From the NCBI GenBank assembly GCA_900315745.1, contig ONAG01000013.1, forward strand, positions 1 through 64,000: a stretch of 64,000 nucleotides of DNA. The letters run 5' to 3'. Positions 31,063 through 39,758 of this stretch are shown piece after piece. The notes under the pieces are model-generated. The model ran no database searches and had not been told where the DNA came from. It saw only the letters and a list, made by a program, of their open reading frames with translations. How positions within the stretch are numbered: position 1 is the first letter of the stretch; every line of letters begins with the position of its first letter. The position numbers were made by a program, and so were the translations under genes. This DNA comes from an uncultured Prevotellaceae bacterium (lineage in GTDB: Bacteria > Bacteroidota > Bacteroidia > Bacteroidales > Bacteroidaceae).

Positions 31063-32708
31063 TTTCCTTTGGCTTTTTCTTTGTTGGCTGGTGCCTCTGG
31101 AAATGCTTTTCCCTTGTTGAAAACATTTAGCGTCGCCTTGATGGCTGGGTCGTCGTCATTAAGATATTCCATCCATGCGCTCTCATCAAGCATGTTGTAG
31201 ATGATGCGGCTGAAGATGTATTTCTCAAATAGGGCATGAGACTTCTGCAACATTAGGTTGCGACGCTGCAAGCCATTCTTTTCTGCGTATGTGGCGAATT
31301 TGTCCAGGATGTTCTGACGTTTCAAGTATGAGGCAAGTTCGTTGGCTGTGCTCATGCGCTTCAAACTTTCACGGTTGTCGTCGGTGTATTCGAAAGCAAA
31401 CTGGAGTATCAGACCGCTCATGGCTGCTTCTTTGTAATAGGTGGTTATGCCTACTGTGTCCTCGGGTATGAATATGTCGGGAGTGATGCCACCTCCGCCA
31501 TAGACTGTCCTGCCTATGCGGGTGTGGTATTCGGGACCTGTGTGCTTGATGCTGTCCTCTGAGAAATATTCGCCGCTGGCATAACGTTGCAAAAGGTCTT
31601 CTTCGTAATCTTTGTCGTTGCCTGTGCTGTACGGCTTTTGAATGCAGCGGCCAGAAGGCGAGTAGTAGCGAGCTATCGTCAGACGTATCATGCTGCCGTC
31701 GCGAAGACCTATTTGTTGCTGAACCAAGCCTTTGCCGAACGAACGACGACCTATTACGGTGCCACGGTCGTTGTCCTGGATGGCACCAGCCAAAATCTCG
31801 GATGCCGAGGCGGAGCCTTCGTTTATAAGGATTACAAGTGGAATGTCCTGATAGGAGCCATGCCCCGAACTCATGTAGTCTTGACGGGCTTGCTTGCGAC
31901 CTTGGGTATATACGATACGGCGATTCTTGGGCAGAAACTCATCAGCTATTTGGATGGCGGAAACCATGTATCCGCCTTGGTTGTCGCGTAAGTCGATGAC
32001 TAAGTTTTCGCAGTTTTCTTGCGTCAGTTCTGCAAGTGCGTTTATCATTTCACCGTAAGTGTTCTCGCCAAAATTCTTTATGCGTATGTAGCCTGTCTTC
32101 TTGTCGAGCATGTAGGCGCAGCTGATGCTGTGGGTGGCGATGTTGTCACGGGTGACGGTGAATTTCTTCTCCCCACTTTGTCCGCGACGCTTTACACCTA
32201 TCACAACTTTTGTGCCACGAGGACCTTTCAAGCGGCGCATGGCTTCTTCGTTGGTCACCTTCTCGCCCACAAACGGGGTGTTGTCCACACTTACTATCTT
32301 GTCGCCAGCCATCATTCCGGCGTTTTCAGCAGGACCTCCTTGTATTACGTTTTGTACGTGTATGGTGTCCTTCCGTATTACAAATTCTATTCCCACACCT
32401 GAGAAAGAACCTTGAAGCTCGTCGTTCGTGGCCTGGACGTCTTTCGCACTGATATATACGGAGTGAGGGTCAAGTTCGCTGAGGATTTGCGGAATGGCGT
32501 CTTCCACAAGGTCGTTCATGTTTACACTGTCCACATATTGGTCGTCGATGATGTGGAGAAGGTCGTTCAGGCGGTTGCTGCCAGAATTGATGATGTTCAG
32601 GCGGTTGCCTGAAAAATGGTTGGCATAAAACGTGCCTATGATGATGCCTAACACCATGCTGACTGCCAGCAACAGGGGCATGTATCTCAGTGTCTTGTTG
32701 ATTTTCAT
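31056..32708 (-). CDS. S41-family C-terminal processing peptidase
   Basis: Periplasmic serine protease of the Ctp/Prc type, about 550 residues from MKINKTLRYM. An N-terminal hydrophobic anchor is followed by a PDZ domain (GSFSGVGIEFVIRKDTIHV, GPAENAGMMAGDKIVSVDNTPF) and the catalytic domain with nucleophile serine in EGSASASEILAGA and general-base lysine in GRRSFGKGLVQ. The unusually long C-terminal region (about 180 residues after the catalytic lysine) is seen in Bacteroidales Ctp proteins. It overlaps the dCMP deaminase gene by 4 bases. Confidence 0.93.
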   Translation of the reverse strand: MKINKTLRYMPLLLAVSMVLGIIIGTFYANHFSGNRLNIINSGSNRLNDLLHIIDDQYVDSVNMNDLVEDAIPQILSELDPHSVYISAKDVQATNDELQGSFSGVGIEFVIRKDTIHVQNVIQGGPAENAGMMAGDKIVSVDNTPFVGEKVTNEEAMRRLKGPRGTKVVIGVKRRGQSGEKKFTVTRDNIATHSISCAYMLDKKTGYIRIKNFGENTYGEMINALAELTQENCENLVIDLRDNQGGYMVSAIQIADEFLPKNRRIVYTQGRKQARQDYMSSGHGSYQDIPLVILINEGSASASEILAGAIQDNDRGTVIGRRSFGKGLVQQQIGLRDGSMIRLTIARYYSPSGRCIQKPYSTGNDKDYEEDLLQRYASGEYFSEDSIKHTGPEYHTRIGRTVYGGGGITPDIFIPEDTVGITTYYKEAAMSGLILQFAFEYTDDNRESLKRMSTANELASYLKRQNILDKFATYAEKNGLQRRNLMLQKSHALFEKYIFSRIIYNMLDESAWMEYLNDDDPAIKATLNVFNKGKAFPEAPANKEKAKGNQ

Positions 32709-33139
32709 TTTTCCTCGCAATTGATGTATTTCACTTCGATGTTGGCGCGACGCAGAAGGTCAAGTCCGTCCGACAGACGGTATTCCTCACCATATACCAC
32801 GCGTTTGATGCCTGCCTGGATGATAAGTTTAGAGCATTCTAAACATGGAGAGGCTGTCACGTATAGGGTGGAACCTTCACTATTGTTGTTGCTTCGAGCC
32901 AGTTTCGTTATCGCATTGGCTTCGGCATGTAGGACGTAGGGCTTGGTCACGTTGTTGTCATCCTCGCAGATGTTTTCAAAACCACTTGGGGTGCCGTTGT
33001 ATCCATCGCTGATTATCATCTTGTCCTTCACCACCAAAGCTCCTACTTTGCGGCGTACACAATAGCTGTTTTCCGACCAAATGCGTGCCATCTTAAGATA
33101 GCGAAGGTCGAGTTTGTGCTGTTTGTCGGATGTGTTCAT
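32705..33139 (-). CDS. Deoxycytidylate (dCMP) deaminase-like zinc protein
   Basis: Cytidine/deoxycytidylate deaminase family, 144 residues. Zinc site: HAEANAI (histidine and catalytic glutamate) and SPCLECSK (two cysteines). RRKVGALVVKDKMIISDGYNGTPSGF is typical of dCMP deaminase, which feeds thymidylate synthesis by making dUMP. It overlaps the protease gene downstream and lies 36 bases after the M3 peptidase gene, so all three probably share a transcript. Confidence 0.9.
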   Translation of the reverse strand: MNTSDKQHKLDLRYLKMARIWSENSYCVRRKVGALVVKDKMIISDGYNGTPSGFENICEDDNNVTKPYVLHAEANAITKLARSNNNSEGSTLYVTASPCLECSKLIIQAGIKRVVYGEEYRLSDGLDLLRRANIEVKYINCEEK

Positions 33140-33175
33140 CTTGAATCTAATATCTTGATGGGCTGTAATCGGATG

Positions 33176-35263
33176 TCAATTCTTCTTGTCTTTCTTGCAG
33201 CGGATACCGTTGCGTCGCAATAGGGCGTTGATGGTTGGCTCGCTGCCACGGAATCTCTTATATAATACCATTGGATGCTCTGTGCCTCCACGTGAGAGTA
33301 TGTTGTCGCGAAAACTTTGGGCTGTTGCCGTGTCGAAGATGCCGTTTTTCTTGAACAAGCTGAAGGCATCGGCTTCCAGCACTTCCGCCCATTTATAGCT
33401 GTAGTACCCTGCTGAATAACCACCTGCCATGATATGAGAGAACTGGGTGGTCATGCAAGTGTCGGGCAACTGTTTGAATATTTGCGCCTTGGACCATGCT
33501 TTCTTTTCGAATGACAGCAAGTCGCCTGTGAATTCTTCTTTCTGGGTGTAATAAGCCATGTCAAGCAAACCGAAGCTTACTTGGCGCATGCAACTGTAGG
33601 CTACCATGAAGTTGCGGCTCTTGACAATGCGCTCTATCAACTCGTCGGGAAGTGGCTCTCCAGTCTCGTAATGATAGGCGAAGGTGCGTAGAAACTCCTT
33701 TTCCACTGAATAGTTTTCCATGAATTGGGAGGGCAGTTCCACAAAATCCCACCATACATTGGTGCCCGACATGCTTTCGAAGCGGGTGTTGGCAAACATG
33801 CCATGAAGGGAGTGCCCAAACTCATGAAGGAAGGTTTCTACTTCGCCAAGACTTAGAAGTGAGGGCTTGTTGTCAGTTGGTTTCGTCAGGTTCATCACCA
33901 CACTAACGTGGGGACGTATGTTCTCGCCTTTGCGGTTGATGCACTGGCCTTGGAAACTGGTCATCCACGCTCCTCCTTGCTTGCCCTTGCGGGGGTGGAA
34001 GTCTGCATAAAATACAGCAAGATAGCTTCCGTCATGGTCGAACACTTCGTAGGCTTTTACATCTGGATGATAGACGGGAATGTCTTTATTCTCGTGGAAA
34101 GTGATGCCATATAGACGGTTGGCAAGACCAAAGACTCCTTCTATTACTTTTGTAAGCTCGAAGTAAGGACGAAGCATTTCAGAATCTATGTCGTACTTCT
34201 TCATTTGAAGCTTGTAAGAATAGTGGCTTAGATCCCATGGTTCAAGGACAAACGAGCGGCCCTCTATCTTTCTTGCCAACTTTTCCACTTCCGACAGTTC
34301 TTTTATCGCTGTAGGCTTGTAAGCGTCTATCAATTGGTCGAGCAAATGATACACGTTGCGCTTGTTGCTTGCCATGCGATTTTTCAATACGAAGTCGGCA
34401 TAACTCTTGAAGCCAAGCAGTTGCGACTCTTCACGCTTCAGATTGACAAGGCGTTTGCAAATGTCTATGTTGCTCAGTTCACCTTTTGTGCAGAGAGTGT
34501 TGCTTGCCATGTAAAGCTTGCGGCGCAGTTCACGGCGCGTGGAATATTTCATGAATGGCATCATGCTTGGGGCGTCGAGTGTGAACACCCATCCTTCCAT
34601 GCCTTGTTCCTTTGCTTCCTGGGCTGCTGCTTCACGAACACGTTCTGGCAATCCGTCAAGGTCGGATTCATCTGTTATCTGCATGGTGTATGCTTTGCGT
34701 TCCTTTCGGAGGTTTTGGGAGAACTGAAGTGCAAGAAGACTGCCTTCTTCATTCATCTGACGCAACTTTGCCTTGCCTTCATCGTCAAGCAACGCACCGC
34801 TTCGAGTAAAACTCTCGTATATCTTTTCAAGCAGCTGCTTCTCTTCTGGGGTGAGGCGTCTGTGATGTCGATGAACATGCTTTATTCGCTCAAATAGGTC
34901 CTTGTTGAGCATGATGTCGTTGGCATGTTGTGTGAGCAATGGCTCCATCTTCTGAGCGAGTGCCTCCATGTCGTCGTTGGCTTCTGCACTCAGCAGGTTG
35001 AAGAAAACGGTAGATACACGATCAAGTAGTCCATAATAGTAACTGTCATCATCTTTGTTGAGGATGGTGTTGTCGAATGTGGGCTTCTCGGGATTGTGTA
35101 TGGTCTTCTCTATTTGCTCTTTGTCACGACGCATTCCTTCTAAAAATGCTTCCTCATAGTCTTCAAGGCTGAAGCGGTCGAAAGGTAAGGTGTCGTGAGG
35201 AGTGTTGAATGGTTCGAAAAATGGATTGTTTCTCTTCGGGGATTCTATATCGTTTTTTTCCAT
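33176..35263 (-). CDS. M3-family zinc metallopeptidase (oligopeptidase/dipeptidyl carboxypeptidase)
   Basis: 695 residues. The zinc motif HEFGHSLHGMF contains HExxH in its M3 form (HEFGH), with the third ligand expected in the helix just after it (SGTNVWWDFVELPSQFMENY). The N-terminal half is helical as in Dcp and oligopeptidase A. It has no signal peptide and would degrade short peptides in the cytoplasm. It is first in the leftward group with dCMP deaminase and the S41 protease and has its own promoter. Confidence 0.94.
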   Translation of the reverse strand: MEKNDIESPKRNNPFFEPFNTPHDTLPFDRFSLEDYEEAFLEGMRRDKEQIEKTIHNPEKPTFDNTILNKDDDSYYYGLLDRVSTVFFNLLSAEANDDMEALAQKMEPLLTQHANDIMLNKDLFERIKHVHRHHRRLTPEEKQLLEKIYESFTRSGALLDDEGKAKLRQMNEEGSLLALQFSQNLRKERKAYTMQITDESDLDGLPERVREAAAQEAKEQGMEGWVFTLDAPSMMPFMKYSTRRELRRKLYMASNTLCTKGELSNIDICKRLVNLKREESQLLGFKSYADFVLKNRMASNKRNVYHLLDQLIDAYKPTAIKELSEVEKLARKIEGRSFVLEPWDLSHYSYKLQMKKYDIDSEMLRPYFELTKVIEGVFGLANRLYGITFHENKDIPVYHPDVKAYEVFDHDGSYLAVFYADFHPRKGKQGGAWMTSFQGQCINRKGENIRPHVSVVMNLTKPTDNKPSLLSLGEVETFLHEFGHSLHGMFANTRFESMSGTNVWWDFVELPSQFMENYSVEKEFLRTFAYHYETGEPLPDELIERIVKSRNFMVAYSCMRQVSFGLLDMAYYTQKEEFTGDLLSFEKKAWSKAQIFKQLPDTCMTTQFSHIMAGGYSAGYYSYKWAEVLEADAFSLFKKNGIFDTATAQSFRDNILSRGGTEHPMVLYKRFRGSEPTINALLRRNGIRCKKDKKN

Positions 35264-35303
35264 ATCCTATTTGGTCGCAGTTGTGTGATGCAATTTCGAG
35301 ATG

Positions 35304-35311
35304 CAAATTTA
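35304..35311 (-). promoter_or_regulatory. -7 element for the M3 peptidase operon
   Basis: The minus strand reads TAAATTTG (TAnnTTTG), 41 bases before the start at 35263. Confidence 0.6.
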
Positions 35312-35412
35312 ATTAAAACCTGCAATTTCGCAAAACAATTCAACAAAGTTTTTGTTTTCATGCAAATGTAACCCCTGTTGTTAGTTTTTTTTTGCACAAG
35401 AGGTTGCTTCTT

Positions 35413-36093
35413 TCATGCCTTTAGCAATTCTTCGAGAGCTGGTATGTGGATGCGCTCCCTGCCAAGAACTATTAGCCCATCTTGCTCCATGGCATGTAGT
35501 TCACGAGAAACATTCAGCCTGCTTTCACCTATTGCCTTTGACAAATCTTCCATCTTGACATACATAGTCTTCTCGCCAGCAGGCCTGTGGCAATGGTCGG
35601 AGAAGTATCTTACAAGCTTCTCATGTAGCGAATGAGGCGTGGGGCGCCACGGCTTGTGACTCAGACGTTGGATATGGGTGCTGATTATGTTTAGCAAGTT
35701 GATGCGGAATATTTCGTAGGTTTCTGTCAGCCTTATGACTTCTGCCTTGCTGATTGACATTATGTCGCAGCGTGTCAATGCGGTGAAATTCATGGTGTAG
35801 CGTTGGGTGAGGCCGAAAAGACTTTCCAGTTGCAACATGTTGGGGGCGTTCCATTGTTCTTCCACGCGAAAGGTGTGGTTGTCGCTATGCATCATGCTGT
35901 TCATCGTGCCTTTGATGAGGAAGGACAAATGACTGCACACAGAACCTTCTTTCACTATGGTTGATGTCTCCGGAAATCTTACGAATTCAAATTTGGTGTG
36001 GCCTACCACCTCTGCCAGTTCGGTCTTGCTCATGCCCTGGAACAGAGGGAGGCGAAGGAGCATGTCGTAGATTATAAGGCTTTCTTGTTCCAT
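35413..36093 (-). CDS. Crp/Fnr-family transcriptional regulator
   Basis: About 226 residues from MEQESLIIYDMLL. An N-terminal cyclic-nucleotide-type beta-barrel (FPETSTIVKEGSVCSHLSFLIKGTM) is followed by a dimerisation helix and a C-terminal winged helix (MEDLSKAIGESRLNVSRELHAMEQDGLIVLGRERIHI). No Fnr cysteine cluster is seen, and the usual cAMP-contact residues are not obvious, so the ligand is unknown. Its ATG overlaps the apbE stop by one base (TGATG), showing translational coupling. Confidence 0.9.
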   Translation of the reverse strand: MEQESLIIYDMLLRLPLFQGMSKTELAEVVGHTKFEFVRFPETSTIVKEGSVCSHLSFLIKGTMNSMMHSDNHTFRVEEQWNAPNMLQLESLFGLTQRYTMNFTALTRCDIMSISKAEVIRLTETYEIFRINLLNIISTHIQRLSHKPWRPTPHSLHEKLVRYFSDHCHRPAGEKTMYVKMEDLSKAIGESRLNVSRELHAMEQDGLIVLGRERIHIPALEELLKA

Positions 36094-37118
36094 CAGTCGC
36101 CAACAATCTTGCCTTTTAGCGATGGAGAGAACCAAACGGCATATTCGCCGTCGTTGTCTGTGTAGATGAAATATGCCATCAGTTCTGGATGATTGGCAAG
36201 TATTTCCTTGGCACTTTCCATGCCCATCACCATGAATGATGTGGCATAGGCATCGGCTGTCGCGCAGTTGTCGGCAAGCACGGTGGCTGAAAGGAGACTA
36301 TGCTGCACAGGACGTCCACTTTTGGGGTCGATGGTATGGGCATATTTCTTGCCGTCCTTGTAGTAGAAGTTGCGGTAATTGCCGCTGGTAGCCATTGCTT
36401 TGTCTGTAACATTCAGAATGGTTTGCAACTCCTGTGATGTCTGCAGTGGGTCTTCCGTGGGGCGATTGACACCGATGCGCCAGGGCAGACGGCTCTCGTT
36501 GACTCCACGTGTCACTATTTCGCCACCTATCTCTACCATGTAGTTTTGTATGTCATGGCGACCAAGCACACTGGCTACGACATCGCAACCATAGCCTTTG
36601 GCAACAGCACTGCAGTCGAGCATCACCCTATGGTCGCTCTTGTGGACATGACCTCTGTCGTCAAGAGTCACTTTTTCGTGACCTACTAATTGCAGAAGAC
36701 TATCTACAGCATGTTCGTCGGGCGTTTCTCCTTTTTTGAAACCAAATCCCCATAAATTGACCAATGGGGCGACTGTAATGTCGAAAGCTCCCCTCGTATC
36801 TTTGGATACTTGCTGCGAGATGCGAAACACATCAGTAAACATCTTGTCCGCTGTCGCGTCCTCATTGTTGTTCACCTTTGTGATGATGGAGTGGGGGTTG
36901 AAGGGTGACAGCGAATTATCTACAGCGTCGAGAGCTTCCTTAATCTCTTTGTGCAGGTCTTGGTCGCTTTGATATGTGACATGGTACATCGTTCCGAATA
37001 TCTCGCCTTGGTTCTTTATGTATGGCATGTTGTGCTGTTGCCTGATGATTAGCACGGTGCCAACAATGAGCAAGATGAGAAAGGGAATCTGCCAAATGAG
37101 TTGCTTGCGTTTTGTCAT
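36093..37118 (-). CDS. apbE: FAD:protein FMN transferase
   Basis: Attaches FMN covalently to a threonine of target flavoproteins, 341 residues. An N-terminal membrane segment (FLILLIVGTVLIIRQQ) has no lipobox cysteine, so it is anchored by the helix. Family motifs include GTMYHVTY, FNPHSIITKVN, AFDITVAPLVNLWGFG, DCSAVAKGYGCDVVA, IGGEIVTRG, and the C-terminal metal site with DNCATADAYATSFMVMG. It sits between the DUF6048 gene and the Crp-type regulator gene. Confidence 0.95.
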   Translation of the reverse strand: MTKRKQLIWQIPFLILLIVGTVLIIRQQHNMPYIKNQGEIFGTMYHVTYQSDQDLHKEIKEALDAVDNSLSPFNPHSIITKVNNNEDATADKMFTDVFRISQQVSKDTRGAFDITVAPLVNLWGFGFKKGETPDEHAVDSLLQLVGHEKVTLDDRGHVHKSDHRVMLDCSAVAKGYGCDVVASVLGRHDIQNYMVEIGGEIVTRGVNESRLPWRIGVNRPTEDPLQTSQELQTILNVTDKAMATSGNYRNFYYKDGKKYAHTIDPKSGRPVQHSLLSATVLADNCATADAYATSFMVMGMESAKEILANHPELMAYFIYTDNDGEYAVWFSPSLKGKIVGD

Positions 37119-37122
37119 GGGG

Positions 37123-37806
37123 CTATATGTCGATTGTTATGTTGAACATTCCGCCAAGGCGATTACTTCCAGATATGCCGTAACCGGGAACATACCATAC
37201 CTTGTCCACACCTCCATTGCTGTAGAACAAACGCTTGCGGTATCTCACGCTCCATCCTAAATGTACAGGTCCCCATATCTTGGCATCCACTCCGGCCGAC
37301 AGTTCTGCCCAATGATAGTTGCACTTTGCCCCTTCTGCTCCGTAGTTGGCATTGCCTCCCCATACAGGGTCTTCCAGAACGGGGTGGGATATGTCGCAGC
37401 TGAAATAACTGAAAGCATATCGGGCGCCACCAAAAATGCGATAGACATCGTGCTTGTCCTTCATTAGGTTGTAGTCCATGCCAATGCGGAAAAAGGGGGC
37501 ATTCGACTTGTAGGATATCAAGGTCACCACATCTTCATGTTTTGACAAGCCTACTCCTGCTTCTATTATCGGAAAGTATCTGTCAAGCAGGTTCAGCCTC
37601 AATGACGCCTCTATTTGGCCGTAGTCGCTCACGGCTCTTTGAATTATGCCAACAAGGTCAACCGACACAGAGAAACCATTCACAAATGCCACACTGTCAT
37701 AATCCTCGGAAAATGGTGCGGACTCTTGTGCATGGCTCTTAAAAGGACTCAACAGACTAATGGCCAGACTTGAAATGAATATGAATATTTTCGTCCCTCG
37801 TGTCAT
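37123..37806 (-). CDS. DUF6048-like outer-membrane beta-barrel protein
   Basis: 227 residues with a signal peptide ending FKSHAQ and alternating aromatic/polar strands typical of a small outer-membrane barrel (RIFGGARYAFSYFS, HLGWSVRYRKRLFY). It ends in GGMFNITIDI, a plausible barrel-terminal strand. The family name is from memory; function unknown. Its start lies 50 bases inside the preceding DUF6452 gene, in another frame. Confidence 0.7.
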   Translation of the reverse strand: MTRGTKIFIFISSLAISLLSPFKSHAQESAPFSEDYDSVAFVNGFSVSVDLVGIIQRAVSDYGQIEASLRLNLLDRYFPIIEAGVGLSKHEDVVTLISYKSNAPFFRIGMDYNLMKDKHDVYRIFGGARYAFSYFSCDISHPVLEDPVWGGNANYGAEGAKCNYHWAELSAGVDAKIWGPVHLGWSVRYRKRLFYSNGGVDKVWYVPGYGISGSNRLGGMFNITIDI

Positions 37807-38230
37807 AGGTTACACTTGGTTTGGAGATGATTATGGTGTCGATGGCATTTCTTGTCCATTCCACATTGGTGATGGTGTGGAAGAAAGCAGGCGAACAGTC
37901 AACCGACTCGAAATGGGGCGTGTCGGTCTTGTAGAGCGTCACCGTGTCGGTCAACGTGACGTGATTCTTGTCGGTAAGCATTAGTTGCATCCGGTCGAAT
38001 GCATTCCCATAACTTACAGGAATGCTGAAATTTGTTATGTTGACATCCTTGTTCAGCAGGGTTGCGGTACCATCCAAGCGTAACGCTACAACTGAAAGCG
38101 TGTCGTGGAGCGTGTCGGTGTCGCTGTGCACCATGTATTTTGCCGAAATGATGCTGTTTAGGGGGCAGTCTATGGAAGAACAACCTGCGGTCAATAAGGC
38201 CATGAAGACCAGTACGCTCATTTTTCGCAT
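37757..38230 (-). CDS. DUF6452-like lipoprotein
   Basis: 157 residues with a lipoprotein signal peptide (MALLTAGC-SSIDC). The mature part is beta-rich with many Thr and Asp residues. In Bacteroidales such genes sit directly before a DUF6048 gene, as here, with a 50-base overlap that suggests coupled translation of two envelope proteins. Function unknown. Confidence 0.7.
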   Translation of the reverse strand: MRKMSVLVFMALLTAGCSSIDCPLNSIISAKYMVHSDTDTLHDTLSVVALRLDGTATLLNKDVNITNFSIPVSYGNAFDRMQLMLTDKNHVTLTDTVTLYKTDTPHFESVDCSPAFFHTITNVEWTRNAIDTIIISKPSVTYDTRDENIHIHFKSGH

Positions 38231-39180
38231 CGGATGGTCTCTTCTATTTGGTAGTCGTTTCTGGTGCTTGACGAACGGCTTATCAGGTCGCCTAAGAAAC
38301 CTGCCAAGAATAGCTGGGTGCCTATCATCATCATTGTCAGGGCTATGTAGAAATAGGGCGAGTCGGTCACAAGACGTTGGGGAATTCCTCTACTTAGTGC
38401 AATTACCTTGTCGGCTCCTATTACTATGGCGGCGAGCAAACCAATGATGAAAACAATGGTTCCCATGAAGCCAAACACGTGCATCGGCTTGCGGCCAAAA
38501 CTGCTGAGAAACCATAAGGTCATCAGGTCGAGATAACCGTTAACGAAACGGTTCAGACCGAATTTTGACTTTCCGTATTTGCGGGCTTGGTGATGAACCA
38601 CTTTCTCGCCTATCTTGTCGAAACCGGCATTCTTGGCAAGATATGGGATGAAACGGTGCATCTCGCCATACACCTCAATGTTTTTCACCACATCGCTGCG
38701 GTATGCCTTGAGACCGCAATTGAAATCGTGAAGATTCTTGATGCCGCTAATCTTGCGGACAGTGGCGTTGAATAGCTTTGTGGGAATGGTTTTCGACAAT
38801 GGGTCGTACCTCTTCTGTTTGTAACCCGAAACAAGGTCATAACCTTCAACCTTTATCATGCGGTAAAGTTCAGGTATCTCGTCGGGTGAGTCTTGAAGGT
38901 CGGCATCCATCGTGATTACCACGTCGCCCTTGGCTTCCTTGAATCCGCAGAATAGGGCGGGGCTCTTGCCGTAATTGCGACGGAATTTTATGCCCTTGAC
39001 ATGCGTGGAATCATTGGTGAGCGATTCGATGACCGACCATGAACGGTCGGTGGAACCATCGTTGATGAATATCACCTCGAACGAGAACCCATGCTCGTTC
39101 ATGACTCGCTCTATCCAGGAATATAACTCGGGAAGAGATTCTTCTTCATTGTATAAAGGCACTACAACAGATATGTCCAT
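38218..39180 (-). CDS. GT2-family glycosyltransferase with C-terminal membrane helices
   Basis: 320 residues, related to polyprenyl-phosphate sugar transferases (ArnC/DPM1-like). The catalytic domain has SVVVPLYNEEESLPEL at the start, INDGSTDRS, and the metal site DADLQDSPDEIP. FNCGLKAYR is a further family signature. Two membrane segments follow near residues 230-260 and 275-300. It would load a sugar onto a lipid carrier for envelope glycan synthesis; sugar unknown. It overlaps the DUF6452 gene by 13 bases. Confidence 0.9.
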   Translation of the reverse strand: MDISVVVPLYNEEESLPELYSWIERVMNEHGFSFEVIFINDGSTDRSWSVIESLTNDSTHVKGIKFRRNYGKSPALFCGFKEAKGDVVITMDADLQDSPDEIPELYRMIKVEGYDLVSGYKQKRYDPLSKTIPTKLFNATVRKISGIKNLHDFNCGLKAYRSDVVKNIEVYGEMHRFIPYLAKNAGFDKIGEKVVHHQARKYGKSKFGLNRFVNGYLDLMTLWFLSSFGRKPMHVFGFMGTIVFIIGLLAAIVIGADKVIALSRGIPQRLVTDSPYFYIALTMMMIGTQLFLAGFLGDLISRSSSTRNDYQIEETIRCEK

Positions 39181-39205
39181 AACCTTTTGTTTTATTGTTC
39201 GATTA

Positions 39206-39742
39206 TTAGTGGTGTCGGAAACTCACATACAAGGCGGTGGTGAGGCTTATGAAAAATCCTGCCATCACGTTGGTCCACAATAATTGCAACGCCATGTCGA
39301 TGGGGCGGAGTGAATGAAGCATGTCTGTTATTTGGCGTATCATGCTTTTCGTGTATCCAAGTGCTTCCATCATCTTCATGTTTTCCTTGTCTGTAAGAAA
39401 CGACGTGTAATTGTTTATGAGAGAACCGTGGTCGAAAAATTGGAAGTATGCCCATTGGCATATTGCCATTATCAGAGATGCGTAGAACACGGTGAGGAAT
39501 GAGTGTGCATAGGCATGTCGATACGAAATGCACTTTTCTGGCAGCTTTTGGCTGTAGGAATCGGTGAGCATGGCAACATAGAATGGAGTGAACACTAAGG
39601 TGGCAATCCATAGGAAACCGCAGAAGGGATAGTGGAAACTACATACGAAAAGTGCGAAACTCACAATCCACAATATGCCTAATTTGCCTCCCGAAACCCG
39701 TGCGTATGCACGCATGTATGCATATTTCTCGCTGACAGTCAT
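39206..39742 (-). CDS. DUF4199-like membrane protein
   Basis: About 178 residues with four hydrophobic segments (LGILWIVSFALFVCS, FLWIATLVFTPFYVAML, SFLTVFYASLIMAICQWAYF, LLWTNVMAGFFISLTTALYV). I use the ATG for MTVSEKYAYM; the frame from 39799 starts inside maeB and adds unlike sequence. DUF4199 members often sit beside GT2 genes in Bacteroidetes. Function unknown. It is 16 bases after maeB and 25 before the GT2 gene. Confidence 0.8.
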   Translation of the reverse strand: MTVSEKYAYMRAYARVSGGKLGILWIVSFALFVCSFHYPFCGFLWIATLVFTPFYVAMLTDSYSQKLPEKCISYRHAYAHSFLTVFYASLIMAICQWAYFQFFDHGSLINNYTSFLTDKENMKMMEALGYTKSMIRQITDMLHSLRPIDMALQLLWTNVMAGFFISLTTALYVSFRHH

Positions 39743-39758
39743 GGCAACATCTTGATTG

